Shown: positions 44,563 to 53,975, numbered from the stretch's first letter. The stretch: DNA of 64,000 nucleotides from Bdellovibrionia bacterium (GCA_030427805.1 JAUICP010000005.1:124001-188000); one strand, 5' to 3'. The notes: generated by a model not told the origin, from the letters alone. Translations and numbers: made by a program.

Positions 44563-44774
44563 GATGATTCTTTCAGGTAGCTAGAAAACTGTTTCATTTT
44601 AAGACGTTTCAATGTTTTCCGCAATCAACAGCTGTGTACATTTTTGCGAAAAAACCTCCTGATCTCAGAATGATACGAGAAATCAGGTCCTTTTCTGCCG
44701 GGAAGGCCAGGTTGTCAGCTTATGTAGTAATTTGATATTCTGTTAGGGTGTTCACTGGTAGAGCTGGAGGCTTC

Positions 44775-45242
44775 ATGCAGGCGAGAATTAAAGAAAATAA
44801 CGACATTTTAGTAGTAGATTTAATTGGCAGAATTGATATTGAGGCTACTGTTGGTTTTGAGCGTGCCTGTGGCCAGCTTGCTGAACGAAAGATCGTTTTT
44901 GATTGCACAGACCTAAGTTTTGTTGGTTCAAATGGAATCAAACCCTTTCTCGAAGCCATGTCTGATCTTGTCGAAAACAAACAGGCTCAATTGAAGTTTT
45001 GTGGGGTTGGCTCTGAATTTAAAAAGATCTTCGCTGCAAGTAGCTTATCCCATGTTGAAATCTATGAAGATGTGAATCGCGCCGTCGATTCATTTAGCCA
45101 TAAGGTTATCAATCCTTCAATGGTGGGTGCCCAGGGCGATCCAAGACCTTGGGCTGAAGCAACTGTAACGACAGCTCCGGCGGAGCCAGTCCAGGTGACT
45201 CAAACCACAAATACCGAAGGCGAAGACACTAAAGCCTGCTAA
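44775..45242 (+). CDS. STAS-domain protein (anti-anti-sigma-like)
   Basis: Residues 1-100 form a STAS domain: I-L-V-V-D-L-I-G-R-I-D, then F-D-C-T-D-L-S-F-V-G-S-N-G-I-K, where the Ser aligns with the phosphorylated serine of SpoIIAA. A disordered Thr/Pro/Glu-rich tail of about 40 residues follows. Start at ATG 44775 after GGAGG; a GTG at 44748 is in frame. No anti-sigma kinase gene is adjacent. The stop overlaps the convergent coiled-coil gene by four bases. Confidence 0.85.
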   Translation: MQARIKENNDILVVDLIGRIDIEATVGFERACGQLAERKIVFDCTDLSFVGSNGIKPFLEAMSDLVENKQAQLKFCGVGSEFKKIFAASSLSHVEIYEDVNRAVDSFSHKVINPSMVGAQGDPRPWAEATVTTAPAEPVQVTQTTNTEGEDTKAC

Positions 45243-46543
45243 GGCTGGGGCTTCGGCGGAATTCCAGACTGTATTTCAGCAATGAGACCTTCAATTTTTT
45301 GCATGCTTTGCTGTGCTTTGCGAACGTTCTTAACTCGATCAGAAAGTTCCTCGTGTGCGCCCTCAAGGCTATCGCCCCTGGCATCTCCGACAGACTGTGA
45401 CTTTAATTTACCGGCCAATTCGCGGTTTATCGACTGAAGGCGTTGGTATTTGCCAACAAGGTCTTTGCTCTCTTTTTGCTTTTCGTTCCAGAGAATTTGC
45501 AGAGACTCCAGCTGATCTTGAAGGCGATCATTCTCGTCTTTAAGGAATTGTCTTTCATCCCGAGATTGATTGAGCTCTTCTCTGAGATGGTCGATCTCAA
45601 TACTCGAAGATTTGGCCTCAGAACGATAACTATTTAATTGAGATTGAATAGACTCGATATTTTCTTGGCTTCTCAGGCCGAGTTCATCAAGGTGACGTTT
45701 AAGACGAATATTCTCGTTGGCCAAAAAGCTAGCTTCTTCTGCCTTCTTTTTGAAAATCTCAAGACTTTCGCGGATCGAATTAAGTTCTGCGTTTAACTCT
45801 TCTGTACCTTTAATGTTTTCTTCGATTTTTTGCTCATAAGAGTTTGTTAAAGCGCTTATTTGCTGTTGATGCTGCTTTTCTTTATTTTCGATATGCTCTG
45901 CAAGTTGCAGGTTCTTATCTTTAAGCTCTGATCGGCGCATTTGCTCATCGATGAGGCTTTGATCCAATAGCTGAATTTTCGCTTTTAAGTCCTTTAATTC
46001 ATTTTGCAAACTGCGAATCAAGGGGCGTACCCAGCGTTTAATTCGTCGCTGGTAACGTTTAAAGCTAGAGAGCAGTTTTTTGCTCGTGTCTTGAAGCTTC
46101 GCCAGGCTTTGTTTGCGCTGATCCATTTGGTCAGAAAGTTCAGAGTAGCGTATTTCGTAGAGCTGAAGTTCTTCTTTAAGTTTTGAATGGTTTTGTTCAA
46201 GTTCTATAAAACGCTTAGAAGCTTGTTTATCTTTCTCTCGTAATATTTGATTTTGATGAAAGATATTGTCGGCATGATCCTGAACTTCCAGGTTTCGATC
46301 TTTGAGCTCTATGATTTTCTGCTCGAGTAGTGATTGTCTGCGAATAGTGACCTTAAGTCGAGACATGAGGTCGTCATTCTGTCCGATCAGGGTCTCTACA
46401 GTTCCGGAGTGGAGGATGTCCTTGGGCAATTCAGAGAGCTGAGGAGGCTCAGGAATCTCGTTTGGAAGTGGTACCGGTATGCTGTCGATTTCTGTTTTAG
46501 AAAAGGCAGTCGTTTCTTCCTTTTCTTGATCCCAATTAGCCAC
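45239..46543 (-). CDS. Long coiled-coil protein, unknown
   Basis: About 434 residues, heptad-rich from about residue 55 to the end, with many Gln/Glu/Lys/Leu; likely an elongated dimer. Start placed at GTG 46543, with a perfect AAGGAGG six bases before it; a GTG at 46597 gives 18 further residues. No signal peptide or membrane segment, so cytoplasmic. Similar in style to filament or polar-scaffold proteins, but coiled coils give no specific match. Confidence 0.75.
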   Translation of the reverse strand: MANWDQEKEETTAFSKTEIDSIPVPLPNEIPEPPQLSELPKDILHSGTVETLIGQNDDLMSRLKVTIRRQSLLEQKIIELKDRNLEVQDHADNIFHQNQILREKDKQASKRFIELEQNHSKLKEELQLYEIRYSELSDQMDQRKQSLAKLQDTSKKLLSSFKRYQRRIKRWVRPLIRSLQNELKDLKAKIQLLDQSLIDEQMRRSELKDKNLQLAEHIENKEKQHQQQISALTNSYEQKIEENIKGTEELNAELNSIRESLEIFKKKAEEASFLANENIRLKRHLDELGLRSQENIESIQSQLNSYRSEAKSSSIEIDHLREELNQSRDERQFLKDENDRLQDQLESLQILWNEKQKESKDLVGKYQRLQSINRELAGKLKSQSVGDARGDSLEGAHEELSDRVKNVRKAQQSMQKIEGLIAEIQSGIPPKPQP

Positions 46544-46742
46544 TTCATTCCTCCTTGAAAAAAGTGTCTTTGATAACTCAATTGAAAGTTGTTCCACTTA
46601 GAAAACTCTTCAACTAGTCCTTAGACAGTATTATTTCATCCTATTGGTCTAGTCCTGTCAAAGAATGAAACAAAGGTCCTAACAGGACGCGCTATTAAAC
46701 ATATTTTTTAATTAGTAGCTTAGTCTAACCGATAAAAAGTCT

Positions 46743-47378
46743 ATGGGTGAGAAGGCATTAACTCTCTTAGAAGAAGAAAACAAGATTCTTGAAGAAGTCT
46801 CTTCTCCGACTTTGGATTTAATTCAAGCGACTAAGTTATCGGATGAAGAAATTCTCCGTGAGTCGGGCTTGAGTCGAGATGAATTGGGAGGAAGGGAAGG
46901 GTTGCTACGAGCGATTCTTTCTTTCGTTATTAACCAAGAGTTTCCGAAAGCACGGGGAGAGCTCGAACTTTATGTCGACTCACACTATAACTACCCAGAC
47001 TTTAAGCCTCGAACAGAGCGCTATGTTCAGTATGCCAAGGACTTAATCAACGCTATTCAAGCAAAGCGTGAATTTTCGGCCAAGGCCCATTTGCGAAATT
47101 CAAAGCAACAAGAGCTTCAAGAGAAAGTCTACAATCACTATCGAGAGCTAAAGATCGTTTTAAAGAGGATCGAAGCGGTCGATCGAGAGCTCCGACTTGA
47201 AGACGTGAAGTCGACCGTTATTTTTGTTAAGGGGAGTCTCATCACCCTGGCCACGGTCGTCAGCGTACTCTTCGTGAGAGAAGTTATTTTGAATCGCCAT
47301 CCCGAATCCTGGTGGTTTGCGCTGCGGGATTTTGTGTTACGCTTCACCGGCTACTTCTTCGAGCTGATCGGCCTTTAA
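46743..47378 (+). CDS. Membrane protein with helical N-terminus, unknown
   Basis: Residues 1-155 are charged and helical with a possible short helix-turn-helix-like part (S-D-E-E-I-L-R-E-S-G-L-S-R-D-E-L); one clear membrane segment at about 160-180 (I-F-V-K-G-S-L-I-T-L-A-T-V-V-S-V-L-F) and a second hydrophobic end. Its stop codon lies inside the first arm of the 82-bp repeat region. An inverted pair GTCCTGT (46652-46658)/ACAGGAC (46682-46688) sits in the upstream gap. Family not recognised. Confidence 0.7.
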   Translation: MGEKALTLLEEENKILEEVSSPTLDLIQATKLSDEEILRESGLSRDELGGREGLLRAILSFVINQEFPKARGELELYVDSHYNYPDFKPRTERYVQYAKDLINAIQAKREFSAKAHLRNSKQQELQEKVYNHYRELKIVLKRIEAVDRELRLEDVKSTVIFVKGSLITLATVVSVLFVREVILNRHPESWWFALRDFVLRFTGYFFELIGL

Positions 47379-47635
47379 CGTTCTTTATAACTTCGTTACA
47401 TCGTCGTCGCTGTACGCCTATGTACAGCTTCCTCCTCGTGCCTCGTTATAAAGAACGTTCCATGACCGAAGACTTCGTTACATCGTCGTCGCTGTACGCC
47501 TATGTACAGCTTCCTCCTCGTGCCTCGTTATAAAGAACGTTCCACGACCGAAGACTTCGTTACATCGTCGTCGCTGTACGCCTATGTACAGCTTCCTCCT
47601 CGTGCCTCGTTATAAAGAACGTTCCACGGCCGACA
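47377..47635. repeat. Three tandem 82-bp palindrome-rich repeats
   Basis: Units start at 47390, 47472 and 47554 with an exact period of 82; units 1 and 2 are almost identical and unit 3 diverges in its last few bases (from about 47628). Each unit holds a hairpin GCTGTAC-GCCTAT-GTACAGC (47409-47428, 47491-47510, 47573-47592) and the block GTTATAAAGAACGTT (47445-47459, 47527-47541, 47609-47623). An inverted copy of that block, AACGTTCTTTATAAC, lies at 47377-47391 and includes the upstream stop codon. The array fills the gap between two convergent genes. Open frames through it are by-products of the repeat. Confidence 0.95.
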
Positions 47636-47649
47636 GCATTTTCGCTGTA

Positions 47650-48864
47650 CTAATTTTTTTGTAGGCTGGCTCGCTTGGCTTCAAGTAATATGGGCAACAT
47701 CTGTCCGCCAGGAAGCTTCTTATTGTTTGCATAAATCGTCGGAGTTCCGAGAACGCCGACCTCTTTACCCAGTTTCGCTTGATTGCGAATGAGTTCATGG
47801 GTGTCTTCTGATTCGTAGCAGGACTTAAGTTTATCGCCGTCTAATCCCAAGTCAGCAATCATCTCGGTCATTTTGTTTTCGACAATCTCTTTGGTCGCGA
47901 AGGTTCCTTGCCGAGAAAAAATCCATTCGTGGGCATCCCAGCCTTTATCTTGTTCAGAGGCACAATGGGCAAGGTAAGCCAAACCACAAGAAGATCCCGA
48001 GCTCTGCGGAATCGCTTCGTTGCAAGCGCCGTCTAAGGGGAAGGCCTGGAATTCAAGGCGAACATCTGGGTTTGCTTGAACAAATGCTTTAAGAGTTGGT
48101 GCCGCGTTTTTACAGTGACCACAGCGAAAATCAGCAAATTCCACAAGGGTCATTACGGCTTTATCTTTATCGGCTCCTAGAGATAGGGGCGATAAGGTTG
48201 CAATATCTTTTACAGAGTTTGTTTTCCATTCCTGAATGCTCGCTTCAATAATTGAGGAAGCTCCCGAACCAAGAAACTGCTTATTGTAGACCTTGCTGAA
48301 GAGAAAGCTGAAAGCGAGAGTCACGACCGCAAGGATAATTCCAGGTTGAAGGACTTGGAAGTTTAACGGTGAAAGAGCGAGTAATTTGTCCTCTTTCATA
48401 TACATCCACGCAGCAATTAAAGTGATAATTGAAAGGCCATAGGCGACCATACAAAATGGGCAAATGGAGTCTAATTGAGTAAAGGTTATGGCTGCCATTA
48501 CGATTGAGGTCAGGAAGATGACCAAGGTGGTGCCAAATATAGCGTTTCTAAAGCCCGGTTTGTTATTTTCACCGAAAAATCGAAAGGCGTAAAGGAGAGT
48601 GAGAAGCGCTAAGAAGAAGTTCATAAAGCCGCCGAGCATGGCCAGAGGAATTCCAAATAACTCCGAGTAGGAGCTGGCAGCGGCGACATCGCAGTTGAGT
48701 TTTTCGCCGATATTGCAAAGGCTATCGCCTCCCAATTGCCCGGCTTTAACTTTGTAATGGTGAATGGTTAGGTAGCCGTGGACAGCCGCTGCGCCCAAAG
48801 TCGAAAGAATAAGTACTAATAGACCAGGACCTTTAAGAGAATTTTCCTTAACTTCACTAGACAT
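47650..48864 (-). CDS. VKOR-DsbA fusion (disulfide bond formation)
   Basis: Residues 1-185 are a vitamin K epoxide reductase domain with four to five membrane helices; loop cysteines are Cys50 and Cys58 and the quinone-site pair is C-P-F-C (135-138). Residues 225-404 are a periplasmic thioredoxin/DsbA-like domain with C-G-H-C (248-251) and the cis-proline in L-G-T-P-T. A VKOR that carries its own DsbA can oxidise exported proteins without DsbB. GGAG lies eight bases before the ATG. Confidence 0.92.
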   Translation of the reverse strand: MSSEVKENSLKGPGLLVLILSTLGAAAVHGYLTIHHYKVKAGQLGGDSLCNIGEKLNCDVAAASSYSELFGIPLAMLGGFMNFFLALLTLLYAFRFFGENNKPGFRNAIFGTTLVIFLTSIVMAAITFTQLDSICPFCMVAYGLSIITLIAAWMYMKEDKLLALSPLNFQVLQPGIILAVVTLAFSFLFSKVYNKQFLGSGASSIIEASIQEWKTNSVKDIATLSPLSLGADKDKAVMTLVEFADFRCGHCKNAAPTLKAFVQANPDVRLEFQAFPLDGACNEAIPQSSGSSCGLAYLAHCASEQDKGWDAHEWIFSRQGTFATKEIVENKMTEMIADLGLDGDKLKSCYESEDTHELIRNQAKLGKEVGVLGTPTIYANNKKLPGGQMLPILLEAKRASLQKN

Positions 48865-48964
48865 TGTTGAATCTCCATTATTTTTTGCAAATCATGACTA
48901 CAATATCACCAACAATAGCCATAGGATAGAAGAATAATTCAATGCCATAGGGTGAATTTTGAGA

Positions 48965-50575
48965 ATGAAGCTTCCCTCGGATCCTAAGTGGGTTAAATCT
49001 CGCCAAAGGCTCCTCCATCAGATTAAGCAGCAAATCAAAATCCGATACGGGCAGGATACATCCTGGATTGGCGCTTACCAGAAAGAATATTTACGGGATT
49101 TTTACAGACCGTGGCGCGTCTCTAATAAGTCAGAACTCATGGAGCAAATTCAGTCTTCGGATATTGTATTTGGTGGTGACTTTCACCCGTTCTCACAGGC
49201 CCAAAGGACTCATCTTAAAATTCTTCGATCATTGCCTGCACGGCAGAAAGTTGTGCTCGCCTTAGAAATTTTCCCGGCCAGAGAGCAAGAACAAATTGAT
49301 CGATTCGCTCGCGATGAGATCAGTGAAGCGGAGTTCCTTGAAAAAATCTCCTGGGAAGAGAATTGGGGATTTCCCTGGGAGAGTTACCGTCCAATTTTGG
49401 AGTTGGCAAAAAAAAGAGGCTTTACGATCATTGGGCTCCATCCAGAGAACCACCCAGAAAATCCAAAGAACTTCGATTCGTTTGCAAGTCGTATCCTTAA
49501 AAAAGTTTATCATCAGACGAGTGATCTGATTTACGTTCTCGCCGGCGACTTTCACGTCGGGAGAAACCACCTTCCAAAGTCGTTTTTGAACCATTTTAGA
49601 GGGGATCGCCCCAAGGAGGTCATCCTTTACTTGAACTCCGAGCGCACTTACTTCCAGCTCGCTCGACGGGGGATGGAAACGCAAATTGATGTCGTTAAGT
49701 TTAGTCGTCGTCACTTCTGTGTGATGGGTTCACCACCTTGGGTAAAATGGCAAAGTTATCTTATGTACTTAGAGGAAAACTATGATGTGGATCTCGAAGA
49801 AGATTTCGATGAATCCATCGATTACCTGGATCACGTTTCTTCTTTGATACGACTGATTGGGAGGGATCTGGGGGTCGAGGTGAAGACAGACCGGCTTCAA
49901 GTTTTCACTCCAGAAAGCCACAACATAGAAAGCGTTATTAAAACCTACCTTGAAAAAGATCAGGCCGCTTTGGCCCAAGAGCTTCTTGAAACAAACCGAA
50001 GTTTCTTTTTACCCAATGCAGGAATTATTGTTCTTGCGCAAACGTCACTCAATCATGCAGCAGGTCTGGCTGGACAATACGTCCATGCCCAATTATGCCG
50101 AAGAAAAAACCTAATGTGGGCAATGCCCAATGACTTTAACGCTTTGATTTGGATTGAAGCTGTCGGTTTTTTTGTGTCTAAGCTAATAAATCATAAAAGG
50201 CATGCGCAAACTCTCACTGACTTAAAGGATCAACTTGAAGTCATGCATCCGAAAGATCGGGGTCGGGATTCCTTGCTTTTGGCTCTAGACCAAAGAATGA
50301 AGGAATTAGTTACAATTTACGAAGATGTTTCCATCGAAACCAGCTACAAACCTAGCGATCTAGCTAGTTACGTCGAAGCGGCTCGTTTTCTTGGCGGAAT
50401 GATGGGCGAAAGGCTGTATTTGGCTTATCGTTCTCGTAGGCTTAAGAGAACAGATGTGATAAAATGGATGAGTAAAAATCCCGAAAGAAAAGGATTTCAG
50501 GGCTTTTACGAGGAAGCCTTAAAGAAGTTAGAGAGTTTTAAACCTCAGACAAAAAGTCGTAAGGAAAGACTTTAA
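48965..50575 (+). CDS. ChaN-like (haem-binding/Tiki superfamily) protein
   Basis: Residues about 60-270 carry the ChaN fold: D-I-V-F-G-G-D-F-H-P, V-V-L-A-L-E-I-F-P-A-R-E-Q-E-Q-I-D-R, W-E-S-Y-R-P-I-L-E-L-A, V-L-A-G-D-F-H-V-G. ChaN proteins bind haem or are metal-dependent hydrolase relatives. This one has no signal peptide and adds about 270 further residues, so it is cytoplasmic and of unknown role. ATG 48965 or TTG 48959 are both possible; AGGGTGA lies upstream. The stop touches the next gene's start, indicating an operon with the GYF protein. Confidence 0.75.
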   Translation: MKLPSDPKWVKSRQRLLHQIKQQIKIRYGQDTSWIGAYQKEYLRDFYRPWRVSNKSELMEQIQSSDIVFGGDFHPFSQAQRTHLKILRSLPARQKVVLALEIFPAREQEQIDRFARDEISEAEFLEKISWEENWGFPWESYRPILELAKKRGFTIIGLHPENHPENPKNFDSFASRILKKVYHQTSDLIYVLAGDFHVGRNHLPKSFLNHFRGDRPKEVILYLNSERTYFQLARRGMETQIDVVKFSRRHFCVMGSPPWVKWQSYLMYLEENYDVDLEEDFDESIDYLDHVSSLIRLIGRDLGVEVKTDRLQVFTPESHNIESVIKTYLEKDQAALAQELLETNRSFFLPNAGIIVLAQTSLNHAAGLAGQYVHAQLCRRKNLMWAMPNDFNALIWIEAVGFFVSKLINHKRHAQTLTDLKDQLEVMHPKDRGRDSLLLALDQRMKELVTIYEDVSIETSYKPSDLASYVEAARFLGGMMGERLYLAYRSRRLKRTDVIKWMSKNPERKGFQGFYEEALKKLESFKPQTKSRKERL

Positions 50576-53482
50576 ATGTCAAAGTGGTATTACAGTAAAG
50601 ATGGCCAAGCCGTGGGCCCTGTCGATGAGAATTTCATTAAGGATGAAATTCGTGCGGGTCGTTTGACCTTAATCGACCTCGTGTTTCTAAAGGGCGATAA
50701 TAAGTGGAAGCCGATCAGTGAGTTTTCTGAGCTCGCAGAACTGACAAAAACTTCAATTACATTAAAAAACGAAGACGATGAAAAAGAGCGGGAATGGGTT
50801 GTTTTAAAGAAACAACTCGGGGCCGGGCAAAATCAGTACGATCAAATTGGTCCCTTTACAATGGCCGAAGTCATTGAAAAATTGAATGCTGGAGAAATCA
50901 AGTACGCCGATCACATTTGGCGAACTGGATTTAAAAAATGGGTACGAATTGGCCACCTCCCTGAGTTCGATCGACGTGAATCGGGTCGAGAATCGAACCT
51001 TTTAGAGGTTCCTGTTCCCGAAGACGTCCATTCCTTGGGTGACGTCGCTGTCGATGAAGTCGATTTTTCCGAAAACATTTTAAAAGTCGAAAAAGAGGAT
51101 CCCTTCGCCGAAGAAGAAGCTCCCCCAGAAGCACGAGGGGAGGATTTAGCAAAACCTTCTCTCGCTGATATTCCTGGGTTTGATGAAATTGACGAATTCG
51201 AAATGGACCTCGACGATTCAGTCGAAGAGGATTCAGAAAGCGAGATGGATCTTTCGGCTGTGAGGTCTGATGACTCGATCGCGGTGGACGATTTTGCCGT
51301 GCAAGAAGAAGTTAAATTATCTGACCTCGGTTCGACCGATGAATTAGAGCCCCTGTCGATGACAGGGAGTGAGCCGGCCAGTGAATTGGAAATTCCCCTC
51401 GATGAAGGCGGCAAAACGGCGAGTGTCCTCAGTGAAGATCACTTGGTAGGGGGTCCCTCTCTCAATGATGTTGAAGAAGAGGTGAGTGGCCTCGCCGAAG
51501 AAACTGTGAACATGAGCCCATCAGAATTAATGGGAGATGATTTTACGGGATCGGTCCATGTCGATGACCACGTTCAAGATCCTCTACAGGCGGGACCACA
51601 GGTGCCAGAACCAGTCGATCCAGTAGAACCGGAAGAGCCTGAAGAAGTCAGCCCAGAGAGGGAAGAGCGGGCCGAGGCGGCAACCGAAGTTGTCCAAGCT
51701 CCACAGGATCAGCGGGTTGATGAGGTCAATGTCGATCGAAAAAAACAACTCAGCGATTCCTTTGTTGATATTCCCAATGAAACGGGAACGGGATCAGTTA
51801 CGAGTGACTTTAAAAAACCTCTTGAGAAATCCTATACCGCTATCGAAGAGGAAATTGACGCCCTCAATAGTGAAAATTCGGCTGAAGGCGCTGGAGAAGG
51901 GGGGCTTGGTACAGTAGAACCAAGCCAATTTGATATCTCCCTTTCTGATATTGAAGAGGAGCTGGAAAAATCCTCGCCCAAAAAAGTATCTTTGGATGAT
52001 GATGACGATACTGTTCAACTTCAGGATCCCCAACCAGATAACCTAGTGCCCAAGCAGTCCAAAAGGGCCCAGAATCTTTCGGATGAATTTAATAGGCCCG
52101 ACCCAGAGAACTTAGCGAGCAATCTCGATGAAAAGTCTGAAGAAGATTCTGAAGATCAAGGGTTTTTTGATGACCAGGAAGAGTCCGTTGGAGTCTTTGG
52201 CGTCGATGCTGAATCAGAAGGCGAAGAGAGCGAGTTCAATAGCTTTGACGAGAAGACATTCTCTTCATCTGAGCCCATTCAAGATCAAGATGTTTCAAAA
52301 GTTATTACCATTGAAGAAGTTAAAGAAAAGAAGCCCGAAGAGACCGAGACATATAAAAAGAAAAAGCCTTTCGATATCAACAAATTCTTCGTGCCTTTAG
52401 CGCTATTAGCCATCGTCGGATTAGTGGGTTTCGGTTTATTTATTAGCTATCCAAAGTGGAAAACCTACGTAGAGAACTTTGATCCCTTTGGCAAAATCGG
52501 CGACATCCCCAATATTGAAATCGACAATAGTGACGACCCAGAGTTTACGGAAAACCAGATTCCAGATCCTCCAGATACATTTGAACAGGACCCAGAAAAC
52601 TATCCTGAAGAGGTCACCGAGAATCAAAATGGTGAGCCCCTAGATCCGAGAGAGGACCCAGTCGAGCCTCGGAATGTGGATCCTCAGCCGAAAAATACAC
52701 CGGCTGTCGTTGCCCAAGAAACTCCAAAACCTCGGCCCACAGCCAAGCCACGGCCAGCCCGCAAGGCAAGTCGGTTGAGTCTGGCAGGGCAGTCCTTGAG
52801 CTCTTCAAATGCGCGGCTTAAAGTCACCAGCAATGCCTCTCCGGGGGCATCGATAACGATTCTGGCAAAGGGACAGTCCGGCCGGATTCTTGATCGAATT
52901 AGTTACTATCGAAAATTGACGCGAAAAGCAGATAAAAGTGGCAACTTGAGCTTGAGCTTGAAAGAAATCGGAGCACCCATCGGGTCTTTGGTTTTTGAGG
53001 TTTCGGTGGATTCCCTCGATCGCAGAATAGAAATTTTTCACGGCAGAAAGAACAACGATTTTAATAAAAAACTCCGCGCCCATTTGAAGGAGATATCCCT
53101 GACTCAACAGTCACAGAAGAAGGCCCTGATCTACACATCCAGAGGTCTCGAGGCCTTAACAGGGAGGCTCATACGCAATGCAAGTCGCCTTCGGGGGCAA
53201 CCCAGTGCCTGGAATCGATTTTATCGTCAGTGGAAAATTGATCGCTCCAAAAGCTTATTGCCCCAATTTAAAAAGGCACTACGAGCCCCGCGTCAGAAGC
53301 AGGCTTACCCAGATCTCATTGCGGAGCTCAATGGAGCTTATAAAGATTTAATAAAAGAGGCCCAGGATTTGGACTCAAGCATCCGTTCGAAACGGACCAT
53401 GGCAAGTCGCGGCAGTCTTCAAGTTCAACAGCGCTTTGCTGCCATCAAACAGAGTGCACTCAACCTATCGAACTATCGATAG
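50576..53482 (+). CDS. Large membrane protein with two GYF_2-type domains
   Basis: Residues 3-58 (W-Y-Y-S-K-D-G-Q-A-V-G-P-V) and about 62-130 (I-G-P-F-T-M-A-E-V, H-I-W-R-T-G-F-K-K-W-V) are two GYF_2-like domains, thought to bind proline-rich peptides. A highly acidic, repetitive, disordered part follows (about 135-600), then one membrane helix (about 605-625), a Pro-rich linker with KPRPTAKPRPARK, and a C-terminal domain of about 230 residues predicted outside the cytoplasm. N-in, C-out topology fits a cytoplasm-to-periplasm link. Overall role unknown. Confidence 0.8.
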   Translation: MSKWYYSKDGQAVGPVDENFIKDEIRAGRLTLIDLVFLKGDNKWKPISEFSELAELTKTSITLKNEDDEKEREWVVLKKQLGAGQNQYDQIGPFTMAEVIEKLNAGEIKYADHIWRTGFKKWVRIGHLPEFDRRESGRESNLLEVPVPEDVHSLGDVAVDEVDFSENILKVEKEDPFAEEEAPPEARGEDLAKPSLADIPGFDEIDEFEMDLDDSVEEDSESEMDLSAVRSDDSIAVDDFAVQEEVKLSDLGSTDELEPLSMTGSEPASELEIPLDEGGKTASVLSEDHLVGGPSLNDVEEEVSGLAEETVNMSPSELMGDDFTGSVHVDDHVQDPLQAGPQVPEPVDPVEPEEPEEVSPEREERAEAATEVVQAPQDQRVDEVNVDRKKQLSDSFVDIPNETGTGSVTSDFKKPLEKSYTAIEEEIDALNSENSAEGAGEGGLGTVEPSQFDISLSDIEEELEKSSPKKVSLDDDDDTVQLQDPQPDNLVPKQSKRAQNLSDEFNRPDPENLASNLDEKSEEDSEDQGFFDDQEESVGVFGVDAESEGEESEFNSFDEKTFSSSEPIQDQDVSKVITIEEVKEKKPEETETYKKKKPFDINKFFVPLALLAIVGLVGFGLFISYPKWKTYVENFDPFGKIGDIPNIEIDNSDDPEFTENQIPDPPDTFEQDPENYPEEVTENQNGEPLDPREDPVEPRNVDPQPKNTPAVVAQETPKPRPTAKPRPARKASRLSLAGQSLSSSNARLKVTSNASPGASITILAKGQSGRILDRISYYRKLTRKADKSGNLSLSLKEIGAPIGSLVFEVSVDSLDRRIEIFHGRKNNDFNKKLRAHLKEISLTQQSQKKALIYTSRGLEALTGRLIRNASRLRGQPSAWNRFYRQWKIDRSKSLLPQFKKALRAPRQKQAYPDLIAELNGAYKDLIKEAQDLDSSIRSKRTMASRGSLQVQQRFAAIKQSALNLSNYR

Positions 53483-53488
53483 CCCTAA

Positions 53489-53761
53489 TTATTTCACAAT
53501 TTCTTTAAAATCTTTGCCAGGTCGAAATTTTGGCACTTTGGTGGACGGAATACTCACCTTGGTTCCAGTTTTTGGGTTGTGGCCAGTACGGGCCGCACGT
53601 TGAGCTCGACTAAAAGTTCCAAATCCCACGAGCTTTACATCATCGCCCTTAGAAACAGCTGATTGAATAATTTTGATCGTCGCATCGATTACAGCTTCAG
53701 ATTGAACCTTGGTCAGTTTAGTCGTCTTAGCTACTCGTTCCACCAATTGCGCTTTATTCAC
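53489..53761 (-). CDS. hup: HU-family DNA-binding protein
   Basis: 90 residues, M-N-K-A-Q-L-V-E-R-V-A, G-D-D-V-K-L-V-G-F-G-T-F, R-T-G-H-N-P-K-T-G and a C-terminal F-R-P-G-K-D-F-K; normal HU nucleoid protein. GTG start with GGAG at six bases. A good promoter lies upstream. Convergent with the GYF gene. Confidence 0.96.
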   Translation of the reverse strand: MNKAQLVERVAKTTKLTKVQSEAVIDATIKIIQSAVSKGDDVKLVGFGTFSRAQRAARTGHNPKTGTKVSIPSTKVPKFRPGKDFKEIVK

Positions 53762-53791
53762 TACTCACTCCGCTCAAAAACTAGATGTAGA

Positions 53792-53820
53792 TTAATAATT
53801 AAAGGCCCCCAAATTTTCAA
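53792..53820 (-). promoter_or_regulatory. Candidate promoter of the HU gene
   Basis: On the minus strand TTGAAA (complement of 53815-53820), a 17-base spacer, then TATTAA (complement of 53792-53797). It lies 30 bases before the GTG start of the HU gene. Confidence 0.5.
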
Positions 53821-53913
53821 GCCATTTTAAAAAAATAAACAGATTTAATTTTTTTCTTGGAGACGTATCAGAATGAAACTGATGTCATTTTGTTTTCATC
53901 TCCTCCTTTTTTC

Positions 53914-53931
53914 TTGACCTGTCATAAGGTC
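53914..53931 (+). promoter_or_regulatory. Inverted repeat overlapping a TTGACC -35-like box
   Basis: GACCT (53916-53920) and AGGTC (53927-53931), six-base spacer, overlap TTGACC (53914-53919) upstream of the TPR gene. Could be an operator; no clear -10 box is visible at the right distance. Confidence 0.3.
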
Positions 53932-53975
53932 CGGATTTCTCAATAAGTTTTCTCGGGCTACCGATAACAATAAAG

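Noticed and set aside
44581-44720. Possible terminator with CCTGAT/ATCAGG stem upstream of the cyclase gene
   Set aside because: Six-base-pair stem with a long loop and no T-run in a useful place; it lies between divergent genes, where a terminator is not expected.
47312-47533. Open frame through the 82-bp repeats
   Set aside because: It is created by the repeat period and the overlap with the upstream gene; the same peptide recurs in different frames and there is no ribosome binding site.
47377-47635. CRISPR array
   Set aside because: The repeats are directly adjacent and 82 bases long with no unique spacers, and there are no cas genes in the window.
49262-49714. Minus-strand 150-residue frame inside the ChaN-like gene
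   Set aside because: Antisense to the conserved ChaN motifs; shadow frame.
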